DNA of 64,000 bases from Flectobacillus sp049240685 (lineage in GTDB: Bacteria > Bacteroidota > Bacteroidia > Cytophagales > Spirosomataceae): contig NZ_JBMLSD010000425.1 of NCBI RefSeq assembly GCF_049240685.1, positions 60,149 through 124,148 on the forward strand. Direction: 5' to 3'. Positions within the stretch are counted from its first letter, which is position 1, and every line of letters begins with the position of its first letter. The position numbers were made by a program, and so were the translations under genes. Under the pieces are notes generated by a model that was not told the DNA's origin, did not search any database, and worked only from the letters and a program-made list of their open reading frames with translations. Shown here one piece after another: positions 28,554 through 38,313 of the stretch.

Positions 28554-30191
28554 TTATATATTCTCCTCGATATACTGTCCGATGCCTTGGTATCTTTGAT
28601 AAAGTGCTTCGTAGATAGGCACAACTTCTGGACGAGGTTCGTAAGTTGCATCAAATGCTGAAGCCATATTTTTCTGAGCCGAAGCCATATCTGGATACAC
28701 ACCAGCTGCAACCGAAGCACAAATCGCTGCACCCAAAGCACAAGCTTGATCTGAACTTGCTACTTTAATCGGCATATTCAATACATCTGCCAAAGTTTGC
28801 ATAACAAATGGTGATTTTTTGGCTACTCCACCAATGGCAATTACTTGCTTAATAGGTACACCTTCTTGTTGGAAACGGTCAGAAATAGCTCTTGCACCAA
28901 AAGCGGTTGCCTCTACTAATGATTTGAAAATTTTCACAGCATCGCTACCTAAATTCAAACCAATAATACCTCCTTTGAGTGTATGTTTAGCATCAGGCGT
29001 ACGACGACCATTCATCCAGTCAACAGAGACAATATCACTAACTTTTACAGGTAATTCTGAGGCCTTTTCTGAAAGATAAGGAATCAACTCAGCACTAAGT
29101 TTGTCGGCAGCTTCCTGACCCAATAAATCACGAACAGGTCCAACAATCACTTTTTGGAACCAAGCGTACAAATCGCCAAAAGCCGATTGTCCTGCTTCCA
29201 TTCCTAACATACCCGGAATAATAGAACCATCTACTTGACCACAAATACCACGAATCAACAAATGTCCAATTTCCTCGTTTGGCGCTACCAACATATCGCA
29301 AGTAGACGTTCCGATAACTTTACACAAAGAATAAGGCTGAATATCTGCCCCAACTGCCCCCATGTGACAATCAAAAGCGCCTACACCAATTATTGCTTTA
29401 TCAGAAATACCAAGTTTGTCAGCCCATTCTTTTGAAATGGTACCCATACTATTGTCTGAAGTATAAGTCTCGCTAAAAAGTCTATCTCTTAATCCGCCCA
29501 AAAGTGGATCTAATTTTGTCAAAAATTCTTCAGAAGGAAGTCCTTCAAATTCTTGGTGCCAAAGCGCCTTATGTCCTGCGGCACAACGACTTCTTTTCAT
29601 CGAAATTGGGTCGGTATTTCCTGTTAGTACAGCCGAAATCCAGTCACAGTGTTCTACCCAAGAATAGGCCTTTTCACGAATGGTTTCATCTACGCGTAGG
29701 GTACGAAGGATTTTTGCCCAAAACCATTCTGATGAATAAATTCCTCCAACATATTTTGTAAAATCGGTATCCCAATGATGTGCTAAATGATTGATTTCTT
29801 CAGCTTCGGCATTTGCAGTATGATCTTTCCAAAGAATAAACATCCCATTCGGATTTTCAGCAAACTCAGGTAACAAAGCCAAAGGTGTACCGTTTTGGTC
29901 AACGGCCACAGGAGTAGAACCTGTAGTATCTACCGAAATTCCTACAATATTTTGTTTTACCTCATCGGTCAAACCTTCTAATGCACCAGCTATCGAATTT
30001 TGTAAACCCTCCAAATAATCCAAAGGGTGTTGTCTAAACTGCGATGAAGCTGGATCGCAATACAAACCTTGCTTCCAACGAGCATAATAGTGAACGGCTG
30101 TACCTACTTCTTCGCCTGTTGCGGTATTTACTACCAATGCTCTTACCGAGTCTGTTCCGTAATCAACTCCGATTACAAATTGATTTTTCAT
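28554..30191 (-). CDS. araB: Ribulokinase
   Basis: A 545-residue FGGY-family kinase that phosphorylates L-ribulose. It starts FVIGVDYGTDSVRALVV (ATP-site first motif) and carries GVGAFDCHMGAVG, WMNGRRTP and the C-terminal AIGGVAKKSP segment. Size is normal for AraB. It is the first structural gene after araR in the catabolic series (about 200 bp after the araR stop). Confidence 0.96.
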   Translation of the reverse strand: MKNQFVIGVDYGTDSVRALVVNTATGEEVGTAVHYYARWKQGLYCDPASSQFRQHPLDYLEGLQNSIAGALEGLTDEVKQNIVGISVDTTGSTPVAVDQNGTPLALLPEFAENPNGMFILWKDHTANAEAEEINHLAHHWDTDFTKYVGGIYSSEWFWAKILRTLRVDETIREKAYSWVEHCDWISAVLTGNTDPISMKRSRCAAGHKALWHQEFEGLPSEEFLTKLDPLLGGLRDRLFSETYTSDNSMGTISKEWADKLGISDKAIIGVGAFDCHMGAVGADIQPYSLCKVIGTSTCDMLVAPNEEIGHLLIRGICGQVDGSIIPGMLGMEAGQSAFGDLYAWFQKVIVGPVRDLLGQEAADKLSAELIPYLSEKASELPVKVSDIVSVDWMNGRRTPDAKHTLKGGIIGLNLGSDAVKIFKSLVEATAFGARAISDRFQQEGVPIKQVIAIGGVAKKSPFVMQTLADVLNMPIKVASSDQACALGAAICASVAAGVYPDMASAQKNMASAFDATYEPRPEVVPIYEALYQRYQGIGQYIEENI

Positions 30192-30266
30192 TCGTTGAAT
30201 ATATGTTTAAAGCCGAGCTGAAATCAGCCAAATGCGTTAAATTGACACAATTTTATATTTCAAAAA

Positions 30267-30373
30267 AGCGAATAAGTACTTTTTCTTATAAACCTTCTGT
30301 TATTTCCCTAAGCACAAGTTATTTATAAAATACTCATGACCTATTCAGGTTTATATGGATTCACTTATTCGCT
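30267..30373. promoter_or_regulatory. Spaced inverted repeat in the araB upstream region
   Basis: AGCGAATAAGT (30267-30277) and ACTTATTCGCT (30363-30373) are exact inverted repeats 85 bp apart, upstream of araB and just after the araR stop. The arms share ACTTATT with sequence upstream of araR. They may be regulator half-sites, possibly for looping; a chance repeat cannot be excluded. Confidence 0.4.
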
Positions 30374-30390
30374 CTTGGTACTTTCGGATT

Positions 30391-31092
30391 TTAGACTTTA
30401 AAATCAGATACAAAATAATGAAAAGCATTAAACTGTCTCTGATATTTCTCTTGGTCTAGTTTATACAAAATCGCCTTCTTGGTCGCCGAGTTTTCGTTCT
30501 TTTCACCTGTATCTATCAACAATTTAGTCGATAGAATTTTACGGCTAAAGTTACGACGGTCCAGAGGCGTATCATAAATCGCTTCGTAGAGTTTTTGCAA
30601 TTGAGGAATCGTAAATTTCTCAGGCAATAACTCAAATCCAATGGGATGCAATGCCGCACGATACCGCAATCTTTCGAGTGCCAAATCAACCATATTACTA
30701 TGGTCAAAAATCAAATCTGGACGGTCTTTCAGACTAATCCAAAAAGCATTTTGTGCCTTGGCTGCATCCTGACTATGTGCGTGGATATTAATCAAAGCAA
30801 AAAAACAAACCGAAACTGTTCGCTCCACGGGGTCACGATTGATTTCGCCAAAAGTTTTAATTTCTTCGAAATATATATCTTTCAAACCTGTCAAGTCATA
30901 CAAAATACGGTTGGCCGCCACCTCCAAATCCTCATCCTCATTCAAGAAACCACCCATCAATGACCACTTGCCACGCTCAGGTTCAAAATCACGTTTGATT
31001 AATAATAACTTCAACTCTTCTCCATCAAACCCAAACACAATACAGTCTAGAGCCAAAAGGATTCGAGTACTATGATTATATCTTGCTAGCAT
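30391..31092 (-). CDS. araR: AraR-like Nudix/winged-helix transcription regulator
   Basis: A 233-residue regulator of the NrtR type: a Nudix fold (about 12-145) followed by a winged-helix domain (about 150-233, with NFSRKILSTKLL as a likely recognition segment). In the Nudix box, the REUXEE core is replaced by RILYDL, so the two metal-binding Glu residues are missing and it should not hydrolyse nucleotides. In Bacteroides, a protein of this family (AraR) represses arabinose genes and is released by L-arabinose (established for that genus). Location between araB and the arabinan enzymes fits that role. Confidence 0.9.
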   Translation of the reverse strand: MLARYNHSTRILLALDCIVFGFDGEELKLLLIKRDFEPERGKWSLMGGFLNEDEDLEVAANRILYDLTGLKDIYFEEIKTFGEINRDPVERTVSVCFFALINIHAHSQDAAKAQNAFWISLKDRPDLIFDHSNMVDLALERLRYRAALHPIGFELLPEKFTIPQLQKLYEAIYDTPLDRRNFSRKILSTKLLIDTGEKNENSATKKAILYKLDQEKYQRQFNAFHYFVSDFKV

Positions 31093-31536
31093 TCTTTGTT
31101 ATAGTTTTTATAAAGCTTTGGGCTTTGTCATAAATAGCCTGATTACTCTCAGAAAATGGTTATTCGTTTAACTTAAAGTAAAAATATGATGCTTATAAAG
31201 ATACTTTTTACTTTAAAAATTCGAAATAACTTATTTTCACTTAAAAAAGGACTAAAAATGAGGAAATTATTTCAAATTTATTCCTTTCTATCGAAGTGAA
31301 AGGGAATCAGCGATTCCCCCACTATATACTATTTATGAAATACAAATCGCTATGATTATTCAAAACGTGTTATTATGACACAATTTTAAATCAAATATTT
31401 GATTAATACAAAAAATAATAAGAAAAATTTATAAGATTATTAAAATTACCTACGATAAACCTCTGTATACAAATGACTTGTGTACTCCCACAAGTAAAAA
31501 AAAGTGCCTTGGTTTTTCAAACTTAACTGCCTCTAC
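31093..31536. other. araR upstream intergenic region with palindromes
   Basis: About 440 bp, strongly AT-rich, without a convincing gene. It holds the 12-bp inverted repeat at 31173-31216, a related AATAACTTATT element near 31225, and a 16-bp perfect palindrome (AATCAAATATTTGATT) at 31389-31404 that could be a binding site. The left end also has to hold the araR promoter. Confidence 0.55.
31173..31216. promoter_or_regulatory. Candidate AraR operator upstream of araR
   Basis: TTAAAGTAAAAA (31173-31184) and TTTTTACTTTAA (31205-31216) are perfect 12-bp inverted repeats with a 20-bp spacer, giving centre-to-centre spacing of about three helical turns. They lie about 80-125 bp upstream of the araR start. 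A dimeric winged-helix regulator such as AraR is the natural candidate (inference). Confidence 0.5.
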
Positions 31537-32499
31537 TCATTCCCACGTGAGGAGAGGCCAAGCATTTTTAAATTTCAAATTAATCAAAGCAAACTTTGAC
31601 TTTCCTTCATCTGAAGCGTCGTAGAAATGTACAGAGGTAATAAGTTTTTTTCCGTCACGTAACAAACCCACATGTCCAGGCCCCAGTTTAGTACCCTGAC
31701 TACGAAGCAAAACCATGCCACCACCTTCAGTAAGTTTACGACCCGATTGGTCAACAAATGGCCCTAGAGGACTTTCGGAACGACCCACCACGATATAATA
31801 AGTACTATTCAAGCCTTTACAACATAAGCCATTATTTACAAAAAGATAGAAATACCTCCCTTCACGAATCAAACAAGAAGCTTCCCAATCTGATTCGCGG
31901 CCACCAGCCAATGGGGTAATAGATGCCCCCACTTTTACTTTACCAGTTAAGGTATCTAGCTCTACGCCAGCAATACCCGCATGAAAAGACCCATAGGTCA
32001 TATACACTCGACCGTCTAAATCTTTCAAAATGCTAGGATCAATGGCATTAAAATCTTTTTTGTCTAGTGATTTTACGACCACACCTTGGTCTTCCCATCC
32101 GTAATTGGGACTGTCTGGATTGAGGCTCGATGAGGTTACCAATCCAATAGCAGAAGTCGGTGAGCCGAAGGTTGAACATGAGTAATATACATGATATTTT
32201 CCATTCATAAAAATCACATCAGGTGCCCAAAAATGCCCTTTAAAGCCTCGTACAGTGCTATCTATCCAAGCAGGATGTTCTCCCTTTTTAAATATAGGAG
32301 GCGTTTTAGTTTCCCAATGTTTCAAATCTTTTGAAAATGCTGGCGTGATTCCCCAGCCTGTTGAAAAGTACCAAAACTTGTCACCTTCCTTTACAATAGT
32401 ACTTGGGTCGTGAGAATAAGGATGCGAAGTTTGAGCAAAAGCGATTTCATATTGGCACCACATCAGCAATGCCATACAACCAATATAAATAGATTTCAT
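31537..32499 (-). CDS. GH43 endo-arabinanase-like enzyme (copy B)
   Basis: A 320-residue protein with a signal peptide (about 1-22, AFAQ). Catalytic triad candidates of GH43: Asp in YSHDPSTIV, Asp in FNAIDPSILKD and Glu in SDWEASCLI. The GHFWAPDV block is typical of arabinan endo-1,5-alpha-L-arabinanases. It is short (single propeller, no C-terminal domain) and has no lipobox, so it is probably periplasmic. It follows the GH51 copy B gene after a terminator. Confidence 0.9.
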   Translation of the reverse strand: MKSIYIGCMALLMWCQYEIAFAQTSHPYSHDPSTIVKEGDKFWYFSTGWGITPAFSKDLKHWETKTPPIFKKGEHPAWIDSTVRGFKGHFWAPDVIFMNGKYHVYYSCSTFGSPTSAIGLVTSSSLNPDSPNYGWEDQGVVVKSLDKKDFNAIDPSILKDLDGRVYMTYGSFHAGIAGVELDTLTGKVKVGASITPLAGGRESDWEASCLIREGRYFYLFVNNGLCCKGLNSTYYIVVGRSESPLGPFVDQSGRKLTEGGGMVLLRSQGTKLGPGHVGLLRDGKKLITSVHFYDASDEGKSKFALINLKFKNAWPLLTWE

Positions 32500-32509
32500 T
32501 TTTGAGAAA

Positions 32510-32546
32510 TTGAAAAAAGAAGGGGAAAATCATAACAATTTTCCCC
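32510..32546 (-). terminator. Terminator after GH51 copy B
   Basis: GGGGAAAAT (32522-32530) pairs with ATTTTCCCC (32538-32546); on the minus strand a T-rich run follows at about 32510-32519. It lies 30 bp beyond the true stop of GH51 copy B, and 11 bp upstream of the GH43 copy B start. Confidence 0.8.
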
Positions 32547-32575
32547 TCAAACTAAAGCAGATTTTAAAAGATAGA

Positions 32576-34713
32576 TTAAAGCGTTTTTATCCTTACTACA
32601 TAAAATGAATACGGTGCCAGTTCGAGACTTACTTTTTTAGTCTTNNNNNNNNNNNNNNNNNNNNNNNNNNNNNNNNNNNNNNNNNNNNNNNNNNNNNNNN
32701 NNNNNNNNNNNNNNNNNNNNNNNNNNNNNNNNNNNNNNNNNNNNTCCTTACTACATAAAATGAATACGGTGCCAGTTCGAGACTTACTTTTTTAGTCTTT
32801 GCATTCACCACAATTTTCTTTTCAGTAGGACTCACTTTTAGCGCCTGTTCAAACGTATTTACAGCATTTGGATCACTTTGCATCATTATCAATTTGGCAT
32901 TTGGATCCAATTTTTTCACACCATCCAACTGAATTTCATGCACTTGTGCTTGATTCTTGTTATTGGCAATTTTCAAAATAATCTCATTGCTCGCCTTATC
33001 CCAGCTTGCTGAAGCATACAAACTATCTTGTCCAATCAACGGTTGGTTATTTTGTGTCATCGAAAGCACGTGAGTGCCTTTGTTTAAAGAATAAAGTTGC
33101 TGAACATAATAGCTTGGTGTACCAAAAGATTGCAGGTTGTCAACCCAAATCAAATCAGGATTCCACTGCCAACCATCCACGTGTGCAAATAACGGAGCAT
33201 AAGAGGCCATTTGAACCACGGCCGCATTACGTTCCAAACCAGTCATAAATGCCGCTTCTGAGAGCGCAGCTCTCCATGTGTTACGATTGCTGGAAGGAGC
33301 ACCATTATTAGTATGAGATGCATACTCACCTGCAAAAACCTTCGAACCATTGCGGTCGTAGCTATCATAACGACCTGCATTTTTCAAGAACCATTCTGGT
33401 GCACGGTAGTAATGCTCGTCGATAAAGTCGGCATTCATAGCACGCAATTCTTTATTCAAATAGTCAAAACGGTCGCCGTTAGGGTCTGTACCTGAGCTAT
33501 TTACCAATTTAAAATTAGGATACTTTGCTTTGATAGCTTTGGTAAAAATCTTCAATCGCTCAATGTACTGTGGTCCCCAGTTTTCGTTACCGACACCCAT
33601 CATTTTCAGATTAAAAGGCGCTGGATGCCCCATTTGAGCACGCACTTTTCCCCAAGTCGTATTGATGTCTCCATTGGCAAACTCAATCAAATCTAAAGCA
33701 TCTTGCACATACGGTTCAAGTTGATCCAAAGGCACGACTTCCGCAGAGTTGAACTGACAAGCCATACCGCAGTTAAGGATTGGAAGTGCTTCAGAACCAA
33801 TATCTTCAGCCAATTGTAAATATTCGAAAAATCCTAAACCAAAAGTTTGGAAATAATCTGGCGCAGCACGATGTGCAAATTCGATATTCCAACGGTTCAT
33901 AATCAATTGGCGCTCCTCGATTGGTCCAATCGTTTTTTTCCATTGATAACGGTTATTCAAATCAAAGCCCTCGACAATACAACCTCCAGGAAAACGAATA
34001 AAGCCAGGTTTTAAATCGGCCAACTTCTGAATCATATCGGCACGCATCCCTCCAGGGCGTCCTTTCCAGGTATCTTCTGGAAAAAGCGAAATCATATCTA
34101 AGTCAATTTGACCATTTCCTTCAAACCAAATACGGAATTTTCCCTTTGCCTCAGTTGCTGTAGATTTAAAACTAACGGCTTGCTTATGCCATTGTCCATC
34201 GGTTTGGGAAGGACTAAGCGTGCCTTCTCCAATTACTTGTCCTTTGGCATCTAATAACTCTAAATGAAGCTTGACAGGACTTCCAGACTGACGATACATC
34301 ACAGAAAAATCATATCTCAATCCATTTTTGATACCCATTCCGCGGAAGCCCTCATTGGTTAGACCAAGGTCACCTTTTTGTGCATTTTCAACCTTGATTG
34401 TTACAAAACGAGGGTTTGCTGTATTTTTGTCTGCACGATTCTGAATCAAAACTTCTCCTTCATGAAAAGTTTTGCGCTCAATTTTCCAACCCATCAATGG
34501 TTTTTGGAATTCGAAAGAGCGGTTTTTAACCAATTCGGCATAAATACCTCCATCGGCACCGAGGTTGATATCTTCAAAAAATATCCCCCACATAGTAGGT
34601 TGAATTTCAGAAACTGGTTGGGCAACATTCACCTTTATCGGACTTGGTGCTTGTGCTTGTGCCAACAAAGTGGTAGCCATAAATAAGCTAACGGTCTTTA
34701 TTATACGGTTCAT
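32576..34713 (-). CDS. GH51 alpha-L-arabinofuranosidase with N-terminal CBM (copy B); spans a false gap
   Basis: Signal peptide 1-22 (LAQAQA), an inserted carbohydrate-binding-like beta domain (about 65-215), a GH51 barrel with acid/base Glu377 (GVGNENWG) and nucleophile Glu463 (FAGEYASH), and a C-terminal beta domain ending in PYSFYVVRIKTL. The gene seems to be cut by 100 Ns at 32645-32744, but the 55 bp on both sides are identical. Joining the copies gives a continuous 660-residue protein that stops at 32576. Translating straight through the Ns gives a wrong stop at 32629. It acts on arabinofuranosyl side chains of arabinan or arabinoxylan (family knowledge). No lipobox was seen. Confidence 0.92.
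32590..32799. repeat. Assembly gap flanked by identical 55-bp ends
   Basis: Sequence 32590-32644 is repeated exactly at 32745-32799, with exactly 100 Ns between. The repeat falls inside the GH51 coding region and collapsing it restores the frame. This looks like two contigs with a 55-bp overlap that a scaffolder left unmerged, not a biological repeat. Confidence 0.93.
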
Positions 34714-34872
34714 ACAAATAGATAAATGGGATAAGTTAATGTTTCGAATGTATATTGTTTTTATAGAATACTAAGTAAAAATTATTGGTTAAGCTTTAGG
34801 CCTAGAGTGGGTAAAATCTATTTAATCAATTGCAGATGTAAGATATTGATAATTAAAATTTACATTCACAAC

Positions 34873-37800
34873 TCACAATTCAGCACTAATACTTATAGGG
34901 TAATATTTTAGTCTTTGATTATTTTCTGCTACCACCAAATAAGACTTCTGAGCACCACGAATGAGTTGCATTGCTTTGGTATCTCCTCTCAAAAATAATC
35001 CCTGATAACCAATAGGTTGGGGTAAAAATCTCTTTTGCTTTGTACCCAACAGAATTAATCCGTAACTAGCATCAATTCTTCCTGTGGTTATTTCGGTTTG
35101 AAATTCATTTCCTGCCAAAATCAAATCTAGCATTCCATCAGCATTGACATCAGTAACTTCGATAGCGTTAATAGGAGCCATTTGAGCCTCAATTGGCAAG
35201 TCGTGCGTTACAAATTTCCCAGCTTGATTTTCAAGCCAAACACTTTGCCCATAATCACAGCTCAAATCTATTAGTGATTCTTTGCCGATGTGTTCTATCA
35301 GCTCGCTCATCGTTGTTTCAGCAAAATCACGATGCAATAGGAATTTCTTTTTTATCGTGGGCGTTTGTTCCGCAAATTGATTGCGGTCTAAATCGGGATA
35401 CAATTCAAAATTTCCTGTTTTGTTTTTCAAAAAGTAGGCTGGAAGCAACTCGTTCGTGCCGTTATTATCAATATCCTTCGCAAAAAGATGATAAGGTCTT
35501 GTTTCAGAAATATGATATTTTTGATTGAGTCCCCAATTTCCCAACACCAAATCTTGGTCTCCATCAGCATCTAAGTCTTTGGCGATTATACTTCGCCACA
35601 TGCCTTTTCTATGAGTCAACTCGCTAGTTTGAGTATCTAAACTTAATTTTCCATGTTGATTTTTGAAAAATTGAACAGAAGTCCATTCTCCTACGATTAC
35701 TAAATCAATCTGATTATCGTGATTATAATCTGTCCAAACTGCCCCTGTAATCATTCCAGCATACAGAAGGTCTGGTGCTAATTGAGCGGTTTGTTCTTTA
35801 AAAAAGCCATTTTGGTTAATTAATAAATAACTCTGAGGGAGTTGAGGAAAATGTTCGGCATCAAGTCGACCACCTACAAAAATATCTTGGTCGCCATCAT
35901 GGTCAACGTCTGCAACTGCTAAGGTAGTACAAAAAGTTTGAAGCTGTGCAGGGATTGCCATTAAATTCTGTTGAAAATTGCCTTTCCCATCATTTAAAAA
36001 TAATTGCACCGAACTTTGAAAGCCTCTTGGATACTCGGTGCTTCCACCTGACACAATCAAATCCAAATCGCCATCCTTGTCTGTATCTACCAAAACCGAA
36101 GCCAAATCTTCTTGTAATTTTGAAGTTTGAGTCAATACTTGTGATTTAAAGTTTCCAGACTTCTGTTGAATGTAAAAACAACCATTTTGACGAGAAGCTC
36201 CTCCTACAAAAAAGTCTTCGAGACCATCCCCATTGACATCACCCTTGGCTAGGCATGGTCCCAATTGTGAATATTTTTGAGGTTGTAATCGACGATTGTA
36301 ATAGTCAAAAAATGGTGTTTCTTGATGAATAAAATCAAGTCCAATACCTTTATCTTCGAAGAACGTTGTATGAATATCTACTAACTCATTAGCATCACTT
36401 TCTTTCAAAAGTAAGCTTGTATCTACTTTTACTCGAAAAAGTTTTTGTACTTTTTGATTTGGCCAAGTTACTATTAATGAATCGATTAGACTACATTCTC
36501 CCAAACCAACATGTAAACGATTTTCGACAGAAGAAGCATACCCACGTACAGGCTGCTGTTCAAGCATTTGTACTTTTCCTTGATGATATACCTCAACTTT
36601 AGTCCCAAATCCATCCAGATTGTTTTGACTACCTTGTAAAACAACACTTAAAAAATGTCGATTTTTATCCTCATCATTTAAAGTATTCTGATAAAGAAAA
36701 GCCTTTTGATTTGTATTATTAATGACTAAATCTAAATCGCCATCATTGTCGAAATCGGCATAGGCAGCACCATGCGAAATAGAAGGATTTTCGAGTCCAA
36801 CCTCTTGTGTGATATCTTCAAATTGAAGGTTTTGAGTATTTTGAAAGAAAAAGTTATTCAATTTAACAGATCCAAACTCGTCTAATTTTTTTCGTAAATC
36901 ATGAATACTTTTTGTATCAAAAGTATTTAAACTATTGCTTCCGCCGCCAAACTGATAACTACTTTGTTGGGCTTCTTTAGTAAAATTCAGAAAATCATTG
37001 TTTGTCAAATCCTTAGCCAAACCATTAGTGATATGTAAATCTTTCCAGCCATCATTATCAAAATCAGCACACAGCACGCTCCAACTCCAATCCGTTTCGG
37101 CTACGCCTGCCAAATTACCTATCTCACTAAAAATAGGAATCTTCTGTTGGTTCACAAGTTGATTTCCTCGATGAAGCTGTAACATATTACGTGAAAACTC
37201 AGGTTGATATCCTAGTTTTCGTTGCAAATCGTACTTCTCAGGACTAAATCCCAATGCCATCATCTTTTTGCGCTCATTGGTTGGCGGGAGCATATCCAAA
37301 ACCATGATATCAGGTAACAAATCATTATTCAAATCTGCGGCATCCACTCCCATACTATTATAACTTTGATGCTGGGTAGCTTGAGCTATAACATTTTTGA
37401 AAGTTCCATTTTGTTGATTTAACCACAGTTTATCATTGCTGAGATAATCATTGGCCACATAAATATCAGGATAGGTATCCTGATTAAAATCGGCGACGGT
37501 TACACCCAAACCATAACCATCCTCCAAAATACCTGTCTGCTGAGATACATTCTTAAAAACAGGATGTCCTAATTTCTTATCAAAACCAAGATTTTGATAA
37601 AGGTGGTCAGCAGCAGGCGATAGTCCTGAAGAGTCAGGCGCCACAAGTTTATTTGGTTGAGGGTTAAACAACTGATGGTTCAATACATACACATCCAAAT
37701 CGCCATCTTTATCATAATCTAAAAAACAAGCTTGTGTCGAAAAACCTTCATCAGCCAGTCCATAGGCTTGGGCTTCTTCCTTGAACATCAGGTTTTTCTG

Positions 37801-38274
37801 ATTTATTAATAAAATATTCTTCCGATTCTGAGGGTTTTTATGGTGTGAAACGCAAATATAAATATCCTGCCAACCATCTTGATTAATATCTACAATGCTC
37901 ACACCTGTACACCACGATAACTCAGGAATGTTAGCCTTTATGGTGATGTCCTCAAATTGCATTTTTCCTTTATTCAAATACAATCGAGGACGAACTTGAC
38001 TACCCACAAAAATCACATCTTGCAGACCGTCATTATCGAAGTCGCCAACTCCCACGCCAGAGCCAATGTACATATATTCATTCGTGTAAAAATTCACCGA
38101 ATCAGACTCTGTCAGCGTATTACTAAAATCGATATGTGACTGACTACTAGAAATAGAAACAAAATGTAAAGGACTTTTAGTCTTCTTTTGACATGAAGTA
38201 AATCCACCCAAAAAGATGAAAAACAGAAAGATATATCTTTTTGAAGTCGTCAAAAAAAAATGTCTCATAATCAT
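34873..38274 (-). CDS. FG-GAP/VCBS and UnbV-ASPIC repeat lipoprotein
   Basis: A 1133-residue surface-type lipoprotein (GGFTSC lipobox near residue 28). It holds many FG-GAP/VCBS blades with the pattern DxDxDGxxD (for example DFDNDGLQD, DYDKDGDLD, DVDHDGDQD), forming two propeller-like halves, with an UnbV/ASPIC domain between (about 540-600, RGYASSVENRLHVGLG). The calcium-binding loops suggest a calcium-stabilised carbohydrate or protein-binding scaffold. Such proteins commonly accompany SusC/SusD loci in Cytophagales; a glycan-capture role is inferred. It lies 40 bp after the GH43 copy C gene and is probably co-transcribed with it. Confidence 0.88.
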   Translation of the reverse strand: MIMRHFFLTTSKRYIFLFFIFLGGFTSCQKKTKSPLHFVSISSSQSHIDFSNTLTESDSVNFYTNEYMYIGSGVGVGDFDNDGLQDVIFVGSQVRPRLYLNKGKMQFEDITIKANIPELSWCTGVSIVDINQDGWQDIYICVSHHKNPQNRKNILLINQKNLMFKEEAQAYGLADEGFSTQACFLDYDKDGDLDVYVLNHQLFNPQPNKLVAPDSSGLSPAADHLYQNLGFDKKLGHPVFKNVSQQTGILEDGYGLGVTVADFNQDTYPDIYVANDYLSNDKLWLNQQNGTFKNVIAQATQHQSYNSMGVDAADLNNDLLPDIMVLDMLPPTNERKKMMALGFSPEKYDLQRKLGYQPEFSRNMLQLHRGNQLVNQQKIPIFSEIGNLAGVAETDWSWSVLCADFDNDGWKDLHITNGLAKDLTNNDFLNFTKEAQQSSYQFGGGSNSLNTFDTKSIHDLRKKLDEFGSVKLNNFFFQNTQNLQFEDITQEVGLENPSISHGAAYADFDNDGDLDLVINNTNQKAFLYQNTLNDEDKNRHFLSVVLQGSQNNLDGFGTKVEVYHQGKVQMLEQQPVRGYASSVENRLHVGLGECSLIDSLIVTWPNQKVQKLFRVKVDTSLLLKESDANELVDIHTTFFEDKGIGLDFIHQETPFFDYYNRRLQPQKYSQLGPCLAKGDVNGDGLEDFFVGGASRQNGCFYIQQKSGNFKSQVLTQTSKLQEDLASVLVDTDKDGDLDLIVSGGSTEYPRGFQSSVQLFLNDGKGNFQQNLMAIPAQLQTFCTTLAVADVDHDGDQDIFVGGRLDAEHFPQLPQSYLLINQNGFFKEQTAQLAPDLLYAGMITGAVWTDYNHDNQIDLVIVGEWTSVQFFKNQHGKLSLDTQTSELTHRKGMWRSIIAKDLDADGDQDLVLGNWGLNQKYHISETRPYHLFAKDIDNNGTNELLPAYFLKNKTGNFELYPDLDRNQFAEQTPTIKKKFLLHRDFAETTMSELIEHIGKESLIDLSCDYGQSVWLENQAGKFVTHDLPIEAQMAPINAIEVTDVNADGMLDLILAGNEFQTEITTGRIDASYGLILLGTKQKRFLPQPIGYQGLFLRGDTKAMQLIRGAQKSYLVVAENNQRLKYYPISISAEL

Positions 38275-38313
38275 TTGTCTATTATTTTAATGGGAAGGCA
38301 ACGTTTCAGAAAG

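Noticed and set aside
28487..28741. 84-codon minus-strand frame across the araB 3' end
   Set aside because: It is out of frame with araB over the conserved C-terminal region and runs through the palindrome; a shadow frame.
30391..31092. Active Nudix hydrolase
   Set aside because: The Nudix box lacks the two metal-binding Glu residues and a winged-helix domain follows; a regulator fits better.
32629..34713. GH51 copy B as a gene ending at 32629 with unknown residues
   Set aside because: The stop is an artefact of reading through 100 Ns; joining the identical 55-bp flanks gives the true end at 32576.
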